DNA of 64,000 nt, from NCBI RefSeq assembly GCF_018860635.1, contig NZ_JAHKPT010000035.1, positions 312,241 through 376,240 of the forward strand, given 5' to 3'. The position numbers and the translations under genes were made by a program. Below are positions 63,648 to 64,000 of this stretch, one piece after another (position 1 is the stretch's first letter; each line of letters opens with the position of its first letter). Origin of the DNA: Aliiglaciecola lipolytica. GTDB lineage: Bacteria; Pseudomonadota; Gammaproteobacteria; Enterobacterales; Alteromonadaceae. The notes under the pieces were generated by a model, which worked only from the letters and a program-made list of their open reading frames with translations, searched no databases and had not been told where the DNA came from.

Positions 63648-64000
63648 ATGAATCAAAATGCGATAAAAAAAATAGTCATAGCCGGGGGAGGGACCGCTGG
63701 TTGGATGTGTTGTGCTGCAATAGCAAAATTGTTGGGTAAAAATATTGAAGTCAGCTTAATTGAGTCTGATTTAATTCCCACCGTTGGAGTTGGTGAGTCA
63801 ACCATTCCGACTTTGCATATCTTTCATGACTTACTAAAAATTAGTGAATCAGAATTCATGGCAGCCACCAATGCTACATTTAAGTTAGGTATTTCGTTTG
63901 AAGGCTGGAAGCAAGAGCAGCAAAACTATTTTCATTCATTTGGTTATGTAGGACAAGGATGCTGGGCTGCCGGTTTTCAGCACTTTTGGCTAAAGGGAAT
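63648..64000 (+). CDS. Tryptophan 7-halogenase family protein (partial)
   Basis: The first 117 residues of a flavin-dependent protein run off the window edge. The FAD-binding motif IAGGGTAGWMCCAAIAK is near the start and the family motif VGVGESTIPTLH follows. Halogenase-type members in these clusters are numerous and not all are proven halogenases; the diagnostic WxWxIP lies beyond the window. It is 22 bases downstream of the cupin gene. Confidence 0.9.
   Translation, partial: MNQNAIKKIVIAGGGTAGWMCCAAIAKLLGKNIEVSLIESDLIPTVGVGESTIPTLHIFHDLLKISESEFMAATNATFKLGISFEGWKQEQQNYFHSFGYVGQGCWAAGFQHFWLKG

Overview
The window looks like chromosomal DNA of a marine gammaproteobacterium of the Alteromonadaceae (Paraglaciecola/Glaciecola/Alteromonas-like). 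The evidence is AT-rich composition, large TonB-dependent receptors, the DUF3450-ExbB-ExbB-ExbD-TonB-TPR cluster, the SapC/cupin/tryptophan-halogenase companions of a glycan receptor, and enterobacterial-type synteny (pspF|pspABC, sapABCDF, ycjXF, tyrR). This placement is inferred from gene content only.

Layout. 0.6-3.8 kb: oadGAB, a Na+-pumping oxaloacetate decarboxylase. 3.9-12 kb: sapABCDF behind pspF, divergent from pspABC with a sigma-54 promoter between. 12.3-14.8 kb: ycjX-ycjF. 15-21.7 kb: phenylalanine/tyrosine catabolism (phhA, a TyrR-type regulator, hpd, hmgA, a fumarylacetoacetate hydrolase, maiA) with TyrR-like boxes before phhA and hpd. 21.7-24 kb: an Lrp-family regulator divergent from leucine dehydrogenase, the 4.5S SRP RNA and a ComFB-like gene. 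24.7-34.2 kb: a TonB-dependent receptor followed by a methyltransferase, two sulfotransferases and two 2-oxoglutarate/Fe oxygenase-type proteins; two of these enzymes end in SEC-C zinc motifs and two carry TPRs. 34.6-39.6 kb: a complete TonB energising system. 39.9-43.8 kb: tmcA, a YciA-type thioesterase and YqhD. 44.1-48.1 kb: a thiamine salvage operon under a TPP riboswitch (receptor, binding protein, PnuT, ThiK). 48.2-49.2 kb: tRNA-Trp, holD, rimI.

The most unusual locus lies between rimI and a 5' stub of prfC (49.2-52.4 kb). Six 54-residue secreted peptides are encoded in tandem on the minus strand. Five of them sit on an exact 202-bp period. Upstream are a polytopic membrane protein and an XRE regulator whose genes overlap (TGATG); a second XRE-like gene lies downstream. 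Two different palindromes, each present twice, tie the promoters of these units together. I read this as a candidate peptide signalling or secreted-peptide effector system. None of these genes is one I recognise by name.

prfC is cut after 20 codons, at the locus where SXT/R391-type elements integrate. Everything from there to the end of the window is probably island DNA: an AbiE toxin-antitoxin pair with a truncated toxin, then a pentose/arabinan-type utilisation locus (degenerate-Nudix regulator, GPH symporter, GH43 enzyme, TonB receptor, SapC, cupin, and a halogenase cut by the window edge).
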